Positions 34,261-44,800 of a DNA stretch of 64,000 bases are shown here, piece after piece. The notes beneath the pieces were generated by a model, which saw nothing but the letters and a program-made list of their open reading frames with translations, had not been told where the DNA came from and did no database searches. Every line of letters starts with the position of its first letter. Position 1 is the stretch's first letter. The translations under genes were made by a program, and so were the position numbers. The stretch covers positions 654,080-718,079 of the forward strand of contig NZ_JACHYC010000004.1 in the NCBI RefSeq assembly GCF_014192575.1, in the 5' to 3' direction. The DNA comes from Variovorax sp. Sphag1AA (GTDB lineage Bacteria > Pseudomonadota > Gammaproteobacteria > Burkholderiales > Burkholderiaceae_C).

Positions 34261-35634
34261 ATGAATATCACGATCATCGGCACCGGCTACGTCGGGCTTG
34301 TCACCGGTACCTGCCTCGCCGACCTTGGCAACCACGTCTTCTGCCTCGACGTGGACGAAAAGAAGATCGCCACGCTCAACGCGGGCGGCATCCCCATCTA
34401 CGAGCCGGGTCTCGAAGACCTCGTCGTATCGAACGTCGACGCCGGTCGGCTCGATTTCTCAACGGACGTCGAGGCCTCCGTCGCGCACGGCGACGTCCAG
34501 TTCATCGCCGTGGGCACGCCGCCCGACGAAGACGGCAGCGCCGACATGCAATACGTGCTGGCCGCCGCACGCAACATCGGCCGCTACATGACCAGCTTCA
34601 AGGTCGTGGTCGACAAGTCCACCGTGCCGGTGGGCACGGCCGACCGCGTCAAGGCCGTGATCCAGGAAGAACTCGACAAGCGCGGCCGCTCCGACCTGCG
34701 CTTCTCGGTCGTGAGCAACCCCGAATTCCTGAAGGAAGGCGCCGCAGTCGAGGACTTCATGCGCCCTGACCGCATCGTCATCGGCTGCGCCGACGACGAG
34801 GACGGCCGCGAGGCGCTGGCGCAGATGCGCAAGCTCTACGCCCCCTTCAACCGCAACCACGAGCGCACGCGCGTGATGGACGTGCGCTCCGCCGAGTTCA
34901 CCAAGTACGCGGCCAATGCCATGCTCGCCACGCGCATCAGCTTCATGAACGAGCTGGCGAACCTCGCAGACCGCGTGGGCGCGGATATCGAGGCCGTGCG
35001 CCAGGGCATCGGCTCCGACCCGCGCATCGGCTACAGCTTCTTGTACGCGGGCACCGGCTATGGCGGAAGCTGCTTCCCCAAGGACATCAAGGCGCTGACC
35101 CGCATTGCGCAGGAATACGGCCACTCGCTGCGCGTGCTCGAATCGGTCGAAGCGGTCAACAACGACCAGAAACACGCGCTGACCAACAAGGTGCTGGCCC
35201 ACTTCGGCAGCGACCTGAGCGGCCGCACCTTTGCGCTCTGGGGCCTGGCGTTCAAGCCGAACACCGACGACATGCGCGAGGCACCGAGCCGCGTGGTGAT
35301 CGATTCCCTGCTGCGCGCCGGCGCGCGCGTGGTGGCGCACGACCCGATCGCGGTCGAGGAAACGCGTCGCGTGCTGGCCCTCGATTTCGCCGATGCCCCC
35401 GAGCTGCTCAACCGGATCAGCTACAGCGCACCCCAGGACCCGATGAGCGCCCTCGACGGCGCCGACGCGCTGATCATCGTCACCGAGTGGAAGGCCTACC
35501 GCAGCCCGAACCTGACGAAGCTCAAGTCGCTGATGAAGTCGCCGGTGATCTTCGACGGCCGCAACCTCTACGAGCCCGGCACCATGCGCGAAGCCGGCAT
35601 CGTCTACCAGGGCATCGGGCGCAACAGCCGATGA
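34261..35634 (+). CDS. ugd: UDP-glucose 6-dehydrogenase
   Basis: Oxidises UDP-glucose to UDP-glucuronate with two NAD. The 457-residue protein begins MNITIIGTGYVGLVTGTCLA (NAD fold), has GTGYGGSCFPKD with catalytic Cys271, and the C-terminal UDP-binding domain with LAFKPNTDDMREAPS. Placed 4 bp after the UDP-xylose synthase gene and overlapping the next glycosyltransferase by 4 bp, it completes a UDP-glucose to UDP-xylose route. Confidence 0.95.
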   Translation: MNITIIGTGYVGLVTGTCLADLGNHVFCLDVDEKKIATLNAGGIPIYEPGLEDLVVSNVDAGRLDFSTDVEASVAHGDVQFIAVGTPPDEDGSADMQYVLAAARNIGRYMTSFKVVVDKSTVPVGTADRVKAVIQEELDKRGRSDLRFSVVSNPEFLKEGAAVEDFMRPDRIVIGCADDEDGREALAQMRKLYAPFNRNHERTRVMDVRSAEFTKYAANAMLATRISFMNELANLADRVGADIEAVRQGIGSDPRIGYSFLYAGTGYGGSCFPKDIKALTRIAQEYGHSLRVLESVEAVNNDQKHALTNKVLAHFGSDLSGRTFALWGLAFKPNTDDMREAPSRVVIDSLLRAGARVVAHDPIAVEETRRVLALDFADAPELLNRISYSAPQDPMSALDGADALIIVTEWKAYRSPNLTKLKSLMKSPVIFDGRNLYEPGTMREAGIVYQGIGRNSR

Positions 35635-36878
35635 CGGGTTCGGCCACCTCAGGCTCCGGGACGTCCGCGCACGTGCTCGAGCCGGCCTCGGTGCTGGTGG
35701 CCAACCCCATGCAACAACATTCGCACCAGCTGGCGCTCGCGATGCACGAGCACGGCTGGCTGAAGGCCTACTGGGCCGGCGTGCCCGTGGTGGCGCCCGG
35801 CGAGTCGCCGCCCTTCTGGATGCCCGAGAGCTTCCGCCGTCGGATCAAGACGGTCGACATTCCGGCCGACTTGAGGCTGCACCCGCTGCGCTTCCAGATG
35901 GGCTTCCGCTTCGGTCCGAAGATATTGCCGCAGCCATTGCTAGGGGCGCCAGGCGATCTGGTCCATCGCGTCTTCCACTGGTTCGACGCCTGGACCGCCC
36001 AGCGCGTTGCGGCGCTTCGCCCGGCCGTGGTCATCGCCTACGAGAACTCGGCCTATCACACCTTCGCGGCCGCCAAGGCCGTGGGCGCGTACTGCGTGCT
36101 GGACGCGGCGTCGGTGCACCAGCGCCTGAGCGGCAGGCTGCTGAATCGGGTCGAGACCCCGTTCTACAAGGAAATCAACCGCCGCAAGGATGCGGAGGTC
36201 GAACTCGCAGACCTGGTGCTGACCTGCTCGCCGATGGCCGCCGACAGCTACGTCGCCGAAGGTGTGCCGGCGGACAAGATCAGGCCGCTGCTGCTGGGTG
36301 CCCAGCTGCCCTCGGGGCAGAACTTTGCGCCGCGCACGACGACGCGAGCGGTGCCGCGTTTTCTCTTCGCCGGGTCCTTGAGCCGGATCAAGTCGATCGA
36401 CCTGATCCTGCAAGCCTTCACCAGCCTGGCGCAGGAAGGGCTCGCCTACGAGCTGCATTTCGTCGGTGGCGCGGGCGGTGCCGACCTGATGGAGTCGTTG
36501 AGGGCAACGCCCCACGCCACCTATTTCCCAGGCGTCCCGCAGAAAGAGCTCTACCCCTTGATGGCCGAAGCGGACTGCCTGCTTCTGCCGTCGCGCTTCG
36601 ACTCCTTCGGCATGGTCGTGGCCGAGGCCATGGCCTGCGGCACGCCCGCACTGGTGTCGACCTTCACGGGCGCCAAGGCCATCATTGAGCAGACACCCGG
36701 CAGCGGCTGGATCGTCGAACCGACGATGGAGGCGATTCGCGACCAGGTGCGCGCCCTGCTGCTCGATCCCAGCCGACTCGCGCAGGCCAGGGCGCACGCG
36801 CACCGCGCCGCCGAACCCTTCAGCTGGCAGGCCTACCGGGCGCGTGCGGCGTCGCTGCTGGGCGGTATGCTGCGCTGA
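35631..36878 (+). CDS. Glycosyltransferase, family 4 (GT-B)
   Basis: A 415-residue GT-B enzyme. The N-terminal half includes VLVANPMQQHSHQLALAMHEHGW and the C-terminal half the group 1 domain with FLFAGSLSRIKSIDLILQAF and the acidic LLPSRFDSFGMVVAEAMACGTP. The start overlaps the ugd stop by 4 bp. It is likely to use UDP-glucuronate or UDP-xylose made by its operon partners; that is inferred from context alone. Confidence 0.87.
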   Translation: MTGSATSGSGTSAHVLEPASVLVANPMQQHSHQLALAMHEHGWLKAYWAGVPVVAPGESPPFWMPESFRRRIKTVDIPADLRLHPLRFQMGFRFGPKILPQPLLGAPGDLVHRVFHWFDAWTAQRVAALRPAVVIAYENSAYHTFAAAKAVGAYCVLDAASVHQRLSGRLLNRVETPFYKEINRRKDAEVELADLVLTCSPMAADSYVAEGVPADKIRPLLLGAQLPSGQNFAPRTTTRAVPRFLFAGSLSRIKSIDLILQAFTSLAQEGLAYELHFVGGAGGADLMESLRATPHATYFPGVPQKELYPLMAEADCLLLPSRFDSFGMVVAEAMACGTPALVSTFTGAKAIIEQTPGSGWIVEPTMEAIRDQVRALLLDPSRLAQARAHAHRAAEPFSWQAYRARAASLLGGMLR

Positions 36879-36894
36879 GCAGTCGACCGATCCC

Positions 36895-37662
36895 ATGACG
36901 CCTTCCCAACGCATCGCCCAACTCCCCACTCCATCGCTCACACTTCGACGCCTGAAACGGCACAAGGCCGCACTCGCCTCGCTGTCCCTCGCCTTGCTGA
37001 TGGCAGCCTGTGCGCCCCTGCAGAGGCAAGCCATCACCGCACCGCCGCCCGCGGAAGTGGCTGCCGCCCAGTCTCGATGGCAGCCGGAACTCCAGGCTTT
37101 CGCCGCGGCCGATCGCACCATCGCGCCGGGCGGCGTCGTGGCGGTCGGCAGTTCGACTGTCCGTTTCTGGACCACGCTACCGAAGGATTTCCCGTGGGTG
37201 CCGGGTGGTGTCGTCAATCGCGGCTTCGGCGGATCGACGCTGCATGACTGCAGCCTGCTGGTGGAACCGCTGGTGCTGCGCCTCGCGCCGCGCCACGTGC
37301 TGCTGTACGCGGGCGACAACGATCTTGCCGAAGGTCGCACGCCGCAACAGGTGCTCGAAGACCTCCAGCGCTTCGTGCGCGCGGTGCGGGCCGAGCTGCC
37401 GGCAACGCGCATCTCCTACATCTCGATCAAGCCCAGCCCGTCACGCGAGACGCTCCTGCCGGCAATGCGCGAGGCGAATGCCGCCATCGCGGCCTGGCTC
37501 AAGACGGTGCCGAACACCGATTTCATCGACGTGTTCAACCCGATGCTCGATGCGAACGGTCGTCCCAGACCGGCGCTGTTCCTACCTGACCAATTGCACA
37601 TGACCGCCGAAGGCTACCGGCTGTGGCAGCAGGTGGTCGCCCCCTATCTCGGCGCGCCCTGA
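36895..37662 (+). CDS. SGNH/GDSL hydrolase lipoprotein
   Basis: A 255-residue probable lipoprotein: Lys/Arg-rich tail, hydrophobic stretch and lipobox MAAC (LALLMAACAP). The SGNH fold blocks are VAVGSSTVRFW with the nucleophilic Ser (GSS in place of GDS), NRGFGGSTL (block II Gly), YAGDNDLAEG (block III Asn) and DQLHMTAEGY (Asp-x2-His). Such enzymes are esterases, often removing acyl groups from sugars. It lies 16 bp after the glycosyltransferase gene and could deacylate the polysaccharide; this is inference. Its 3' end overlaps the convergent opgC-like gene by 19 bp. Confidence 0.85.
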   Translation: MTPSQRIAQLPTPSLTLRRLKRHKAALASLSLALLMAACAPLQRQAITAPPPAEVAAAQSRWQPELQAFAAADRTIAPGGVVAVGSSTVRFWTTLPKDFPWVPGGVVNRGFGGSTLHDCSLLVEPLVLRLAPRHVLLYAGDNDLAEGRTPQQVLEDLQRFVRAVRAELPATRISYISIKPSPSRETLLPAMREANAAIAAWLKTVPNTDFIDVFNPMLDANGRPRPALFLPDQLHMTAEGYRLWQQVVAPYLGAP

Positions 37663-38786
37663 GGATTGCGCATGTCCCGGCCCCGGCGCTCGATCCACAG
37701 CGTCAACCGTGCGACACCGTAGAGCCAACCGAACACCGCGACCAGCAGCAGGGCGTCACCCCACCACGGGCGGGCGAGCTGGTCGTCACCGAACAGGGCC
37801 AGCGTCAGCAGCACCGCAATGAGGTGCGCGCAGAACACGGGCAGCGACGCGGCACCCATCGCTTCCAGCGGCGCAGGCCGCGGCAACCACCGCGCCAGCG
37901 CCGGACCGAAGCGCACCGCCAGGACGCACAACGCCAGCAGATTCAGCAGGCGAAGCGGCCCCAGTTGCCATTTGTCGAACCACAGGTTGCGCTGGATGTC
38001 TGCGCCGAACGGCGCTTGCCCGTGCTCGCCGAAGTGCCGCCACAGCAGCCCCCACAGCGCCACGCCGGCGGCGAGGGTCACCACGGCTGCCGGTAGCCGC
38101 AGCGGCTGCGCGTCCGGCGCGCTGCGGCTCGCACCCAGCCAGAGGCCGCCACACCACAGTAGTTGCCACGCCAGGGTGTTGAATGCGCCCATCTCGTGGA
38201 ACGGCAACTCCATGTGGGTCAGCGCCACCGTCCAGCCGTAGATCCATTCGCTCAGGCCGAACTGGGCGCCCAGCCAGATTGCGGCGCTGATCGCCATTAC
38301 GCCGGCCCAGCCGTGCCGCATGCCGAAGGCCAGCACCGGCGGGCTGACGAGCATGAAGAGGACATACATCGGCAGGATGTCGAGCAGCGCCGGTTCGTAC
38401 AGCAGCAGCAGGCCGCTCCAGAAAGCGCGCTGCGGATGCGCGAGGTAGTACGAGACCAAGTCCTTCACCGCCGGCTGGTCGATCCGCACGCCGACCCGGG
38501 TGATCACGGTGAACAGGAAAAGCAGCGTCGCCGCCTGCGCCAGGTAGACCTTGAAGGCGCGCTTCCAGAACGCGCGCTCCATGGCGCCGACACCACGCTC
38601 ACGCGCGACCCGGCTGTAGACCAGCCCGGCGGTGAATCCCGACAGCAAAACAAAGCCTTCGGCCGCCGAAACCCAGCCGAACGGCTGGCCCAGCGGATCC
38701 GTCAGGCGGGTCGGCAGGTGCGTCAAAGTCATGAGCACCAGCATCAGCCCCCGCAAGGCATCGATTTCCCAAAGGCGTCGCATCAA
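37644..38786 (-). CDS. OpgC-domain membrane protein (probable acyltransferase)
   Basis: A 380-residue integral membrane protein with about ten hydrophobic helices. The opening WEIDALRGLMLVLMTLTHLP and SAAEGFVLLSGFTAGLVYSR is characteristic of the OpgC family, whose founding member succinylates osmoregulated periplasmic glucans. No opgG/opgH genes are nearby, so a role on another surface glycan is possible. It is transcribed away from the macroglobulin gene (63-bp gap) and converges, with 19-bp overlap, on the SGNH hydrolase gene. Confidence 0.85.
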   Translation of the reverse strand: MMRRLWEIDALRGLMLVLMTLTHLPTRLTDPLGQPFGWVSAAEGFVLLSGFTAGLVYSRVARERGVGAMERAFWKRAFKVYLAQAATLLFLFTVITRVGVRIDQPAVKDLVSYYLAHPQRAFWSGLLLLYEPALLDILPMYVLFMLVSPPVLAFGMRHGWAGVMAISAAIWLGAQFGLSEWIYGWTVALTHMELPFHEMGAFNTLAWQLLWCGGLWLGASRSAPDAQPLRLPAAVVTLAAGVALWGLLWRHFGEHGQAPFGADIQRNLWFDKWQLGPLRLLNLLALCVLAVRFGPALARWLPRPAPLEAMGAASLPVFCAHLIAVLLTLALFGDDQLARPWWGDALLLVAVFGWLYGVARLTLWIERRGRDMRNPQGAPR

Positions 38787-38849
38787 AGGGATGCGATGCT
38801 ACGCTGCCCGCCCTGCATTCCGTCAGCCACACACAAGATCAAGGGAAAA

Positions 38850-41800
38850 ATGCCCGTCAACGCGAGATCGCCCCTGACCACCGCTGGTCGCAGCCTGTTC
38901 GCCCTGTGCCTTCTGGCGGCAGCCATGCCAACGCACGCGCTGCAAATCGCCAGCCTCACGCCGCAAGGCGAAGTCGCCCGCATCCGGCAGGTGGTCGCCC
39001 GTTTCGACCAGCCCGCCGTGAATTTCGGCGATCCGAAGGCGCCAGCGCCGCTCACGGTGAGCTGCACCGATGCACAAGCCGGCAAGGGCACCGGACGCTG
39101 GACCGGCGAGAAGCAGTGGGTCTTCGATTTCGAGAGCGACCTGCCGCCCGGCGTGCGCTGCACCGTCACGCGGGTGGCCAGCTTCAAGTCGGCGAGCGGG
39201 TCGGCGCTGACCGGGCCGGAGCGCTACCAGTTCAACAGCGGCGGTCCCTTCATTCGCAGCTGGCAGCCGAGCTACGGAAAGATCGACGAGCAGCAGCTCT
39301 TCATGCTCGAGCTCAATGGCGCTGCGACGGCGCAGAGCCTGCAGGACAACGTCTGGTGCGCTGCCGACGGCATCGGCGAGCGCATTCCCGTCAGGCTTGT
39401 CGAAGGCGAGCAGCGCAACGCACTGCTGAAGGCCCTCGGCCGCGAGCGCGAGGCCGCGAAGGACGCCGGTCGCTTCGTCACGCTGCAATGCAATCGCACC
39501 TTGCCGCCGGGCGGCCGCGTGCAGATCGTCTACGGCAAGGGAGTCGCAACGCCCTCGGGCGTGGCCAACAACGTCGAGCACCGCCTCGCCTTCGAGGTGC
39601 GCGAGCCCTTCGCCGTTTCCTTCACCTGCGAGCGCGAGAACGCGCAGTCGGCCTGCCTGCCACTCCGGCCGATGGAGCTGCGCTTCAACGCCTCTGTCTC
39701 GCGCGCGCTGGCCGAGCAGATCACGCTGAAAGGCGGCGGCAAGGAATACAAGCCGAAGTTCGATGACAACTCGGCAAGCGCAGATGCGCTGGTCGACGGC
39801 GTGACCTTTGCGCCGCCCTTCCCCGAGCAGACGCAGTTCACGATCGAGCTGCCGGCGAAGTTCGAGGATTCATCCGGCCGCGCGCTCGCATCGCCCGCCA
39901 GCTTTCCGCTCAAGGTCGCGACCGGCGCGATGCCGCCGCTCGCGAAGTTTGCCGCCTCGCCTTTCGGCGTGATCGAGCGCCTCGCGGAGCCCGGCGGCGT
40001 GCCCTTGATGCCGGTGACGGTGCGCCGTGTCGAGCCCGCGCTGCAGGTGCAGGCGCTCACGCCGGGCAAGGTGAGCGATCTCAACCCGCGCAGCGACGCC
40101 GAGATCATTTCGTGGTTCCGCAAGGTGCGCCGATACGACAACAACTACACCGTGAGCCGCAAGTCGGCCGCGCGTGACGTGAAGGGCCCGTTGCCGAAGG
40201 TGATCGACAAGGATGACCGCAACGACGTGCAGACCCGCATGCTGTCGCTGCTGGGCGGCCAGGGTGGCGTGCGCACGCTGGACATGCCCAAGGCCGAAAG
40301 CGGCGATCCCCGCCCCTTCGAGGTGATCGGCATCCCGCTCACGCCGGGCTTCCACGTTCTCGAGATCGCGTCGCAGAAGCTCGGCGATGCCCTGCTCGAC
40401 GAGCGCTATGGCAACGGGCGCACGATGTACGTGCGGACCACCGCGCTCGCAACCAATCTCGCGGTGCACTTCAAGCTGGGGCGCGAAAGCTCATTGGCCT
40501 GGGTCACCACGCTGGACAAGGGCAAGGTGGTCCCCAACGCCAGCGTGCGCGTGTCGAGTTGCGACGGCAAGGAGATCGCCACCGGCACCACCGACGCGGA
40601 CGGCATCGCGCGCTTCGCGAGCATTTCGCCCAATCCCCCGAGCTGCTCCAACGACGAGGAGTACAGCGCCGACGCCTACTTCGTCAGCGCGCGCGCCAAG
40701 GACGCCGATGGTGTCGATGACCTCGCCTTCACCTGGACCGACTGGCAACGCGGCATCGAGCCGTGGCGCTTCAACGTCCCGACGAGCCAGGAGGCCGAGC
40801 CCGACCGCGTGGCCCACACCATCTTCGACCGCACGCTGCTGCGTGCCGGCGAAACGGTGTCGATGAAGCACCTGATCCGTACGGAGACGCGTGCAGGCTT
40901 CGGTCTGCCGGCAACCTGGCCCGACACGATGGTGGTCACGCACATCGGCAGCGGCCAGCAGTTCACGCAGCCGCTCAAGTGGCGCAAGACCGCGACCGGC
41001 GGACAGAGCGGCGAGAACACCTTCGAGATTCCACCAGCCGCCAAGCTCGGTCTCTACCAGGTCGAACTGCGCAGTGGTTCGGGCGACTCGGAACGCAGCT
41101 ACAGCACCGGCCAGTTCCGCGTCGAGGAGTTCCGCCTGCCGGTGTTCGAAGGCCGCATCGCGCCGAGCGACAAGAACCCGCTGGTCGCGGCGACGTCGGT
41201 GCCGGTCGATGTGCAGATCAACTATGTGTCAGGCGGCGGCGCGGGGAGCCTGCCGGTGCGCGTGTCGGCGATGGTGCGCGGCAAGTCGCTGTCGTTCCCT
41301 GATTTCGAGGCCTTCAGCTTCTCGCCGCCGCGCAAGGAAGGCGGCGCGACAAGCAATGCCGAGGACAACGAATCGCCCGCCGACGACGCGCGCATCGTTG
41401 CCGACAAGCTGCCGCTCACGCTCGACCGCAACGGCACGGGCAAGGTCACGATCGACAAGATCCCGCCCGCACGGTTCACGCCGCGAGAACTGCTGCTCGA
41501 AGCGACCTATGCCGACCCGAACGGCGAGATCCAGACGCTGCGCAGCACGCAGACGCTCTGGCCCGCCGGGGTGATCGCCGGCATCAAGACCGAAGGCTGG
41601 GTCTCGACCAGTCAGAAGCTGCGCTTCCAGGCGCTGGCGCTCGATCTCGCCGGCAAGCCGCGCGAAGGCGTGACGCTCAATGTGCGCGCGATCGCCCGCA
41701 TCACCACCACCAGCCGCAAGCGCATGGTGGGCGGTTTCTACACCTACGACAACAAGACCGAGACGAAGGAGATCGGCACCGTCTGCAGCGGCAAGAGCGA

Positions 41801-44800
41801 TGTGCGCGGCCTCGTGCTGTGCGAGGCCGAGCTGAAGGAGCCCGGCGAGATCGAGCTCATCGCGATCGCAAGCGACAAGGACGGCCGGGAGAGCCGCGCA
41901 TCGAGCACCGTCTACGTCACGCGGCAAGGCGAGCTCTGGTTCGGCGGAGAGGACCACGACCGCATCGACGTGCTGCCCGAGAAGAAGAGCTACCAGCCCG
42001 GCGAAGTCGCGAAGTTCCAGGTGCGCAGCCCCTTCCGTTTCGCGACCGCGCTGGTGTCGGTGGAGCGAGAGGGCCTGATCGAGACACACGTCGTGAAGCT
42101 CAACGGGCAGGACCCGACGGTGAGCCTGCAGATCAAGCCCGAGTGGGGGCCGAACGTCTACGTCAGCGTGCTCGCGCTTCGCGGCCGGCTGCGCGAAGTG
42201 CCGTGGTACAGCTTCTTCACCTGGGGCTTCCGCGCGCCGCGCGAATGGTGGACGGCCTTCTGGTACGAGGGCAAGGAATACGTCGCACCGACCGCATTGG
42301 TCGACCTGAGCAAGCCAGCCTTCCGGCTTGGACTGGCGGAGATCCGCGTCGGCACGCAGGCGCACCAGATCGACGTGAAGGTCGCGAGCGACAAGCCCAG
42401 CTACCCGGTGCGCGGCAAGGCGCAGATCACCATCACCGGCAAGCTGCCCGATGGCAAGCCAGCCGCCGGCGCCGAAGTCGCACTGGCCGCGGTCGACCAG
42501 GCCTTGCTGGAGCTGATGCCCAACGACAGCTGGAACCTGCTCGAAGCCATGCTGCAGCGCCGAAGCTGGGGCGTGAGCACATCGACCGCGCAGATGGAGA
42601 TCGTCGGCCGCCGGCACTACGGCCGCAAGGCGGTGCCGGCCGGCGGAGGTGGCGGCAAGAGCCCGACGCGCGAACTGCTCGACACCTTGTTGCTGTGGAA
42701 CCCGAAGATCGTGCTCGATGCCAACGGGCAGGCCACGGTGACGGTGCCGCTCAACGATGCGCTCACCACCTTCAAGATCGTCGCGGTCGCCGATTCGGGC
42801 GTGGGCCTGTTCGGCACAGGCCAGACCTCGATCCAGGCCACGCAGGACTTGCAGATCATCAGCGGCCTGCCGCCGCTGGTGCGCGAGGACGACCAGTTCC
42901 GCGCGCAGATCACCCTGCGCAACACCACCCAGAAGGACATGAAGGTCGAAGCCACGCCGCGCGCCACGCTGCTGACGCTCGAGCCACAGACGGTCGACAT
43001 CCCCGCAGGCGAAGCGCGCGAGATCGCATGGATGGTGACCGCGCCGGCGCAGCTCGCGCAGTTGCGCGCCGAGGCCATCCTGTGGGAGATCGAAGCGCGC
43101 GATACGGTCAGCGGTGCGCGCGATGCACTGAAGGTGCGCCAGCGCATCGTGCCCGCGGTGCCGCTCACCGTGCAGCAGGCCACGCTGGCGCAGATCGACG
43201 GCCCCTTCACCCTCGACGTCGCAGCGCCGGCAGACGCCCTGCCCGGCCGCGGCGGCGTGCGTCTTTCGCTGCAGCCGAAGCTGGCCGAAGGGCTCACCGG
43301 CGTGCGCGACTGGTTCGCGGCCTATCCGTACATCTGCCTGGAGCAGAAGACCAGCAAGTCCATCGGCCTGCGCGACGGCAAGGCATGGCAGACGGTGGTG
43401 GCCCAGTTGCCGAGCTACCTCGATGGCGACGGCCTTGCGAACTACTTCCCGCCGCGCGACGGCGAAGCCAATCGGGGCAGCGACATCCTCACTGCCTACC
43501 TGCTCGCAGCGAGCCACGAGGCCGCCGCGCTCGATTCGGCCTTCGCACTGCCCGATGCGGCGCGCGCGCCGATGGAGCAAGGGCTGATCGCCTTCGTAGA
43601 AGGCCGCATCCAGCGCGACTTCTGGAGCCCCCGCAAGGACCTCGACGTGCGCAAGCTGGCGGCGCTCGAAGCCCTGTCGCGCTATGGCAAAGCCCAGGGC
43701 CGCATGACCGGCAGCATCACCATCGCGCCGAACCAGTGGCCGACGAGCGCGGTGATCGACTGGATCAACATCCTGCAGCGCGTGCAGGACGTGCCCCAGC
43801 GCCAGCAGCGGCTCGACGAAGCGACGAACGTGCTCAAGGCCCGCCTGAGCTACCAGGGCACGCGCGTCGGCTTCAGCACAGAGCAGGACGACCACTGGTG
43901 GTGGCTGATGACCAACGGCGACGTCAACACCGCGCGCCTGCTGCTCACGGTGATGGACGACCCGGCGTGGAAGGACGACATCCCCAAGCTCGCCAACGGC
44001 TTCATCGGCCGCCAGCAGAAAGGCGCATGGCTCACCACCACCGCGAACCTCTGGGGTGGTCTCGCACTCGAGAAGTTCTCGAAGAAGTTCGAGAGCACAC
44101 CGGTGACGGGCATCACATCCGCGAGCCTCGGCGGTGCGAAAGCGCAGGTGGACTGGAGCAAGGTCGAGCGCGTGAAGACCACCGACGCCAGCGGTGCCCC
44201 GAACCAGACCACCGCCTTCGGCGCACCGGCTTCACCCGGCAACCTGCGCAACAACAGCATGTTCATTCCCTGGCCCGCCACGCCGGCCGCGCATGACACG
44301 CTGCTCGTGGCGCAGACCGGCAGCGGCAAGCCGTGGCTCACCCTCCAGTCGGTGGCTGCGGTGCAGCTCAAGGCGCCCTTTGCAGCGGGCTATGCGATCA
44401 AGCGCACGATCACGCCGGTCGAACAGGCGGTACCGGGCGTCTACACGCGCGGCGACGTGCTGCGCGTGAGCCTCGAAGTGGATGCGAGCACCGACATGAC
44501 TTGGGTGGCGGTCACCGACCCGATCCCGGCGGGCGCGACCATCCTCGGCAGCGGCCTCGGCCGCGATTCGCAGATCGCCACGCAGGGAGAAAAGCGCAGC
44601 GGCCCCGGCTGGCTGGCCTTCGAGGAACGCAGCTTCGAGGCCTTCCGCAGCTACTACGGCTACCTGCCGAAGGGGCTCACCCGCGTGGAATACACCGTGC
44701 GCCTCAACAACGAGGGCGAATTCGCGATGCCGCCGACGCGCGTCGAGGCGCTGTATGCGCCGGAGATGTTCGGGGAGGCGCCCAATCCGCGCGTCAAGGT

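Noticed and set aside
38163..38849. N-terminal extension of the macroglobulin frame by 229 codons
   Set aside because: It is antisense to the OpgC-like gene, and the signal peptide begins exactly at 38850.
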